NCBI RefSeq assembly: GCF_019679475.1
Contig: NZ_JAIEZP010000001.1
Location: 1,178,001-1,242,000, forward strand
Direction: 5' to 3'
DNA length: 64,000 bases
Origin: Hyphomonas sediminis
Lineage (GTDB): Bacteria; Pseudomonadota; Alphaproteobacteria; Caulobacterales; Hyphomonadaceae
The notes beneath the pieces are model-generated. The model had not been told where the DNA came from. It saw only the letters and a list, made by a program, of their open reading frames with translations, and did not search any database. Within the stretch, counting starts at the first letter, position 1. Every line of letters starts with the position of its first letter. Both the position numbers and the translations under genes were made by a program. Positions 59,439 to 64,000 of the stretch are shown here, piece by piece.

Positions 59439-60719
59439 CTATTCGGCGGCGCGGGCCGCGTCGCGGCGATAGGAGCGCGTCGCCATCAGCAGGCAGACGA
59501 TGCTGGCCGCGTTGAAGAGCAGGATGAGTTCCAGCGACCTGGCGAGCGGCTGGGCTGCGCCGGCGGCGGTGAAGTGGTCCGACAGGACGCCGGCAATCCA
59601 CGGGCCACCGCCAATGCCGATCAGCGTGAGGCAGAACAGCATGAAGGCCGATGCAAAGGAGCGCATGCGCAGCTTCACCAGTTCCTGGGACGCGGTGTAG
59701 GCGACGCTGGCATAGATGAGGCCGATGAAGCTCGGCACGATGTTCCACGCGTAGGCCATGCCGACGCTGGGCGCACGCAGGAACATCCAGGCGAAGGGCA
59801 GGGCTATCGCGGCGCAGACCGCGATGATCAGCGGGCGCCAGCGCAGGTCCTTCTTCGAAAGCGTATCACAGACCCGGCCCAGCACGATGGCGCCGACACT
59901 ACCGACACCGCCAATCAGCAGGCCGAGCGGCAGGGAGACTTGGCCGGGCGTCAGGCCATAGGTGCGCTGAAGGTGGCTGGAGGTGAAAACGAGGAAGGCG
60001 TTGGCGGAAATGCAAATGAGCAGGCAGCCGGCAAACAGCCAGAGCAGGGATTTCTGCGTGAAGATGAAGCGGAGCGTTTCGCCCATCGACGGGGCGGGGC
60101 CATCATCTTTCCGCTGGTCGGCAAGGCCGCGCACGGGCTCGCGGATGCCGAAGCGTACGATCAGGGCCAGGATCAGCCCCGGAATGCCAGCCACGAAGAA
60201 GGCGACACGCCAGCCATAAAGCTCGTTGATAAAACCGCCCAGCGCAAAGCCGGCCATGATGCCGAGGCCGATGCCGCTGGTGTAGATGCCGAGCGCGGTG
60301 GCGCGTTCCTGCGGGGGATAAAGGTCTGCGATCATCGAAGTGGCCGGCGGCGTGCCGCCTGCTTCGCCAACGCCGACACCCATCCGGGCAAGGAGGAGCT
60401 GGATGTAATTCTGCGCCAGGCCCGACAGGGCGGTCATGGCAGACCAGATGCCGAGGGCGAGCGCGATGATATTGCGCCGGTTGCCCCGGTCTGCCCACAT
60501 GGCGACCGGAATGCCAAGCGTGGCATAGAAGGCGGCAAAGACGAGCCCGCTCAGCATGCCGAGCTGGCTGTCCTTCAGGCCCAACTCATTCTTGATCGGC
60601 TCCAGCAGGATGACGAGGATCTGCCGGTCGACATGGTTGAAGGTGTAGGTGAGCGTCAGGACAGCGAGGATCCAGGCGCGGCCGGAGATCTTCGATTGGG
60701 GTTCGGTGGTGAGGCTCAT
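59439..60719 (-). CDS. MFS transporter, spinster-like
   Basis: 426 residues, twelve membrane segments. Conserved MFS loop in WADRGNRRNIIALALGIWSAMT and RMGVGVGEAGGTPPATSMIAD; a soluble central loop with RKDDGPAPSMGETLR. The pattern matches the spinster-related family common in Alphaproteobacteria. Substrate unknown, but the overlap with an alpha/beta hydrolase and a nearby TetR regulator suggests an aromatic or ester-type compound. Its ATG overlaps the hydrolase stop by four bases. Confidence 0.9.
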   Translation of the reverse strand: MSLTTEPQSKISGRAWILAVLTLTYTFNHVDRQILVILLEPIKNELGLKDSQLGMLSGLVFAAFYATLGIPVAMWADRGNRRNIIALALGIWSAMTALSGLAQNYIQLLLARMGVGVGEAGGTPPATSMIADLYPPQERATALGIYTSGIGLGIMAGFALGGFINELYGWRVAFFVAGIPGLILALIVRFGIREPVRGLADQRKDDGPAPSMGETLRFIFTQKSLLWLFAGCLLICISANAFLVFTSSHLQRTYGLTPGQVSLPLGLLIGGVGSVGAIVLGRVCDTLSKKDLRWRPLIIAVCAAIALPFAWMFLRAPSVGMAYAWNIVPSFIGLIYASVAYTASQELVKLRMRSFASAFMLFCLTLIGIGGGPWIAGVLSDHFTAAGAAQPLARSLELILLFNAASIVCLLMATRSYRRDAARAAE

Positions 60720-61591
60720 GCCTTGGTCTCCAGCCTACGAAGGAATTCTGTAAGGGCCGCGATGGCTTCCGGTTCGTCCAGCAGCGGGGCGTGGCCCACC
60801 TGCGGAACGGTGACAAGGCGCGCATCGGGGTGGCGGCGCACCATGCGGTCTGCCGTACTTGCGGCCAGAATGTCGGATGTGCCGCCGCGAATGATCAGTA
60901 GCGGGATTTTCTTCATCGCGCCGAAAAGGCGCCACATGACGAAACTCATCAGGCGACCCGGCTTCACTTTACCCAGGGAGGCGGCGATGTTCGGGTCATA
61001 ATCGGCAATGAATTCGCCCGTAGGCAGTTCCCGATAGGTGCGCCGGGCAAAGTCCAGCCAGCGCTCGGCCGGAAGATCAGGAAACGCGACGCCTTGGGTG
61101 GCTTTTACCGCATCGGCGGCGGTTTCCCAGCTCGTCACCGGGCGTGCCTTGCCGGCATAGGTGGCGATGCGCGCAATACCGGCCTTGTCGACCTCGGGGC
61201 CGACATCATTCAGCGTGACGCCTATGAGCCGCTCCGGCGCCTGGCGTGCCAAGATCAGCGAGATCAGCCCGCCCATCGAAGTTCCGATGGTTGCGACTTT
61301 CGAGACGCCGAGATGATCGAGCAGGGCGATCATGTCCTTTGCATAGACGGGGGGCGCATAATTATCCGGATTCGGATCATAGGTCGATTGGCCTCGGCCG
61401 CGAACGTCTACGGAGATGTAGCGATAGTGCTGGGGCAGGGCGGCAATCATCGGCTCGAAATCCTTGTGATTGCGCGTGAGCCCGTGAATGCAGAGCACCG
61501 TAAGCGGCGCATCCTGCGGGCCGTAAGACTTTGCATACAGGCGAAGCCCGTCAGCCGATTCCCAGCTGATGTCCGTGCCATCCGGCAGCAT
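60716..61591 (-). CDS. Alpha/beta hydrolase
   Basis: 291 residues. Oxyanion region CIHGLTRNHKDF, nucleophile Ser105 in TIGTSMGGLISL, catalytic His in VGHAPLLDEPEAI. Fold of esterases/lactonases and of meta-cleavage hydrolases. First gene of a two-gene unit with the MFS transporter, and divergent from the TetR regulator. Confidence 0.9.
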   Translation of the reverse strand: MLPDGTDISWESADGLRLYAKSYGPQDAPLTVLCIHGLTRNHKDFEPMIAALPQHYRYISVDVRGRGQSTYDPNPDNYAPPVYAKDMIALLDHLGVSKVATIGTSMGGLISLILARQAPERLIGVTLNDVGPEVDKAGIARIATYAGKARPVTSWETAADAVKATQGVAFPDLPAERWLDFARRTYRELPTGEFIADYDPNIAASLGKVKPGRLMSFVMWRLFGAMKKIPLLIIRGGTSDILAASTADRMVRRHPDARLVTVPQVGHAPLLDEPEAIAALTEFLRRLETKA

Positions 61592-61747
61592 CGCGATACC
61601 CTCCCCCGACGGGAGCTGGTGCCCCGTTTCAACAGATGTTGAAAATTAGCCGTAATCGGCGCAGAATTGCAAGTGTAATGGGTCACTTTGACAAGCAGGC
61701 GGTCTGGCCCGTAGGCTTGGAAATAAAAACAATGACGGGAGAGAACC

Positions 61748-62449
61748 CTGAACGCGCGAACCAAGACGCCGCCGAAAGCAGACAGACGGACCGCGATCCT
61801 TGACGCGGCCGAAGCGGAGTTCAGTGCGCACGGCTTTGATGGGGTGACGCTGCGCACCATTGCCAATCGGGCAGGCGTGGATCTGGCATTGCCCAATTAT
61901 TATTTCGGCCCGAAGCGCGAGCTGTTCAACGCTGTCTTCATCCGGCGCGCTGAGCTCGTCAATTTGTGGCGTGAAGAAGCGCTCATGGCGGAAATCGAGG
62001 CTGCGGCGCCCAATCCGCCCACTGTGGAAGCGATTATCCGGGCCTATCTGGAGCCGATGCTGACGGGGCCGCACGTGGCCGATCAGGGCTGGAAAAACTA
62101 TTTCGCCCTTGTGGCTTACGTGAACAACTCTCCGGGCTGGGGCGGCCGGCTGATGACGGAGCATTTCGACCCATTGATCCGGAAGTTTCTGGATGCGCTA
62201 CGTATGTCTCTTCCGGAGATGAGCGATAAAGACCTTTATTGGGGCTATCACTGCTTCTCTGGCGCGCTGACGCTGGCATTGGCGCAGACCGGACGGATCG
62301 ACCAGCTTTCCGGCGGAGTTTGTCATTCCGACGACCTGGCCGATGCCTGCGAGCATATGGTGCATTTCATCACCGGCGGCTTTGAAGCAGCGCAAAAAGC
62401 CACGCCAGCTGCTTTGCCTGTGCGGGGCCGTAAGCGCAGCGCTCGCTGA
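61748..62449 (+). CDS. TetR/AcrR family regulator, probable CTG start
   Basis: About 233 residues. The HTH domain reads RRTAILDAAEAEFSAHGFDG, VTLRTIANRAGVDLALPNYYFGPKRELF, and a helical ligand domain follows. The first three helices are only complete if translation starts at CTG 61748: no ATG, GTG or TTG occurs in frame between the stop at 61733 and GTG 61844, which would remove most of the first helix. GGAG six bases upstream of the CTG supports it. Likely controls the divergent hydrolase/MFS operon. A TTGACA-like element lies at 61688. Confidence 0.85.
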   Translation: MNARTKTPPKADRRTAILDAAEAEFSAHGFDGVTLRTIANRAGVDLALPNYYFGPKRELFNAVFIRRAELVNLWREEALMAEIEAAAPNPPTVEAIIRAYLEPMLTGPHVADQGWKNYFALVAYVNNSPGWGGRLMTEHFDPLIRKFLDALRMSLPEMSDKDLYWGYHCFSGALTLALAQTGRIDQLSGGVCHSDDLADACEHMVHFITGGFEAAQKATPAALPVRGRKRSAR

Positions 62450-62485
62450 GCGGGGAAACATTTTTTCGATCTGTATAAAGAAAAA

Positions 62486-62509
62486 GGGCGGCGCCTGAAG
62501 GTGCCGCCC
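62486..62509 (-). terminator. Terminator after TonB-dependent receptor (and TetR)
   Basis: Arms GGGCGGCGCC (62486-62495) and GGTGCCGCCC (62500-62509), loop of four, one G-T pair; on the minus strand a TTTTTCTTT tail follows. Confidence 0.8.
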
Positions 62510-62527
62510 TGAAGTGGGGTCCGGAAT

Positions 62528-62559
62528 GGCCGCGTCTCGGTGTCCCATGAGACGCGGCC
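62528..62559. other. Second hairpin between receptor and TetR genes
   Basis: Perfect 11-base arms GGCCGCGTCTC (62528-62538) and GAGACGCGGCC (62549-62559), loop of ten. On the minus strand it precedes the terminator at 62486-62509; no own T-run. Confidence 0.6.
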
Positions 62560-62579
62560 GGGAGGAAACGCTCCGAACC

Positions 62580-64000
62580 CTAGAATGTGTAGTCGATACC
62601 GAAAGTGAAGGTACGTGGGTCGCCATAGAAGCCGGTCAGAACGCCTTCAAGGCCAAGGCTCGGGGCGCCCGTCACCGGATTGATGAAGTTGTAACCGGAG
62701 ACCCGGTACCGCTCATCGGTCAGGTTCTTGGCAGTCATGTTGAAGCCCCAGCGGCTTCCCGTTTCTTGCCAGCGCAGGCTTAGATCAACCAGCGTGTAGG
62801 CTTCCTGGTCAATTGCGCTCGGGATTTCGAACTGGCTGGAGTCGCCGCGATAGGACGTCATTTGATTGATGATGAGACGGCCTTCCTTTTGAAGGATATT
62901 GAACGGCGTGTCATAGGAGAACCGAAGGCTTCCTGTCCATTCCGGCGTGTTCTGCACGACGCGCTGATCGGCGAGGTTCACTGCGGTACCGCCTACAATT
63001 GCGATGAACTCATCGTATTCGGCGTTGATGTAGCCGATGCTTGTGCTTGCGGTGAGCATGTCGGTGTCATTGAACATCTTCTCGCCGAGCAGGGCGGTTC
63101 CTTCATACTCCACGCCCCAGAGAGTTGCGGCGCCGGCATTTGTCGTGACGCCCGCGAAAGTTTCGAAGACGCCGTCATTGTTGGCATCAACACCAACCGA
63201 ACCTGGGATCTGAACGTCCTTGTAGTCCATGTAGAACACAGCAAGGCTGGATTGCAGGCGGTTGTCGAAGAGATTGGATTTCCATCCAATTTCATAGCTG
63301 TCCACTTCTTCAGGCTCGAACAGCATGAACGCTTTGACTTCATCCGGCGTAACGCTGCCGCTCTGATCAAGGTCGATGGCGAGTGTGGAGACACCGCGCG
63401 GATCGAAGGAGCCGCCTTTGAAGCCCTGCGAATAGGTCGCGTAGAGCGTGTGATCCTCGACCGGCTTGTAGGTGAGCGAGGCACGCGGGCTGAAGTCATC
63501 GAATGTTTCCGAGCCGGTGAAGTTCGAGATCGTCGCTGCGACCGCGCCATTGCCGCCGAAGAATTCGGAGAACCCGCCCAGATACGTGCGGCGAAGCACC
63601 GTCGATGAGCGCTTATCCTCAGTGTACCGGCCACCCAGGGCGATGGAGAACTGGTCGGTCAGATCATATGTGAAATCAGCGAAGATCGACCAGGTGTTCG
63701 TGCCCACATCACCATAGGTTTGCGCAGTGTAACCGGAATAGATGGTCGTGCTGTTGATCAGGTTCAGAAGTTCACCGGTGGTGAAAAGGCCAACATCAAA
63801 CACCGTGTCGGAATTGGCTTCCAGATAGTATGCGCCGACGATGCCGTTGAGGCGGTCACTGGAATACGAAATCTGGAATTCGTTCGACAGCTGATCATTT
63901 GTGTAGATCGCGGGAACATCGACATCGACTTCAGGCAGTGAATCGAAATCGATCGGCGAGGTGCCTTCGTCTTCACGGTAAGCCAGAATGTTCTTGAGCG
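62580..64000 (-). CDS. TonB-dependent receptor, C-terminal part (5' end outside window)
   Basis: About 473 codons of a frame that continues past the right edge. It is the beta-barrel of a TonB-dependent receptor: ALGGRYTEDKRSS, FDDFSPRASLTYKPVEDHTLYATYSQGFKGGSFD is the barrel pattern (here as two motifs, SLTYKP and YSQGFKGGSFD), and the protein ends with the outer-membrane signal FGIDYTF. Family members import siderophores, cobalamin or plant-derived sugars; without the plug and N-terminus the ligand is unclear. Sequence style is like the abundant receptors of Sphingomonads and Hyphomonadaceae. Two hairpins follow its end. Confidence 0.93.
   Translation of the reverse strand, partial: LKNILAYREDEGTSPIDFDSLPEVDVDVPAIYTNDQLSNEFQISYSSDRLNGIVGAYYLEANSDTVFDVGLFTTGELLNLINSTTIYSGYTAQTYGDVGTNTWSIFADFTYDLTDQFSIALGGRYTEDKRSSTVLRRTYLGGFSEFFGGNGAVAATISNFTGSETFDDFSPRASLTYKPVEDHTLYATYSQGFKGGSFDPRGVSTLAIDLDQSGSVTPDEVKAFMLFEPEEVDSYEIGWKSNLFDNRLQSSLAVFYMDYKDVQIPGSVGVDANNDGVFETFAGVTTNAGAATLWGVEYEGTALLGEKMFNDTDMLTASTSIGYINAEYDEFIAIVGGTAVNLADQRVVQNTPEWTGSLRFSYDTPFNILQKEGRLIINQMTSYRGDSSQFEIPSAIDQEAYTLVDLSLRWQETGSRWGFNMTAKNLTDERYRVSGYNFINPVTGAPSLGLEGVLTGFYGDPRTFTFGIDYTF

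Noticed and set aside
59418-61001. Open frame of 527 codons opposite the MFS and hydrolase genes
   Set aside because: Crosses two convincing genes on the other strand and has no family features.

Overview
The window looks like ordinary chromosome from a marine or aquatic alphaproteobacterium of the Caulobacterales/Hyphomonadaceae type. Pointers are a GcrA cell-cycle regulator, a very large NAD-glutamate dehydrogenase (GdhZ class), a probable FzlA (FtsZ-binding GST-like protein), a class I (archaeal-type) lysyl-tRNA synthetase, a fused indolepyruvate:ferredoxin oxidoreductase, an UrcA-family protein and a TonB-dependent receptor. GC is about 60 percent with few AT-rich gaps. I see no rRNA or tRNA gene, insertion sequence, prophage or CRISPR array. 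Species identity is an inference.

Layout. 1-7.3 kb: partial HerA-like ATPase, AI-2E-type permease, gdhZ after a 380-base leader, small lipoprotein. 7.3-14.4 kb: M1 aminopeptidase lipoprotein, then a tightly overlapped fzlA-queG-mtgA run, two small uncharacterised genes and a palindromic intergenic repeat. 14.4-21 kb: SDR, HAD hydrolase, lipoprotein, pterin carbinolamine dehydratase, GNAT-nitrilase fusion, and a MarR/response regulator/histidine kinase cassette (PetP-PetR-like) divergent from ilvE. 21-26 kb: DMT transporter, Na/Ca exchanger, 1-Cys peroxiredoxin, SixA-like phosphatase, UrcA, a 61-residue protein with a very AT-rich upstream region. 26-32 kb: photolyase with a LexA-type box touching its start codon, GT2 membrane glycosyltransferase, paired acyl-CoA dehydrogenases. 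32-35.3 kb: DUF2853, SIMPL protein, bacterioferritin and bacterioferritin-associated ferredoxin sharing an iron-box-like motif, then an XRE regulator plus DUF2178-like membrane protein behind strong palindromes. 35.4-46.8 kb: class I LysRS, lipoprotein, fused IOR with a divergent Lrp regulator, serine hydrolase, DUF2332, a Cys-rich conserved protein, thiolase, glutathione peroxidase, PilZ protein. 46.9-55.3 kb: M13 peptidase and an outer-membrane factor/adaptor/RND efflux operon. 55.4-64 kb: PhoR-like kinase, gcrA, ABC-2 permease, coiled-coil lipoprotein, MFS transporter plus alpha/beta hydrolase with divergent TetR (apparent CTG start), and the C-terminal part of a TonB-dependent receptor.

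Functional themes: (1) cell cycle and division (GdhZ, FzlA, MtgA, GcrA); (2) acyl-CoA, amino-acid and keto-acid catabolism (ACAD pair, SDR, thiolase, IOR, IlvE, GdhZ); (3) oxidative stress and iron (peroxiredoxin, glutathione peroxidase, Bfr/Bfd, photolyase); (4) envelope and efflux. No clearly new multi-gene system stood out. The most checkable novelties are regulatory: the shared Bfr/Bfd box, the XRE/DUF2178 operator, the LexA box on the photolyase, the CTG start of TetR, and the fzlA-queG-mtgA arrangement.
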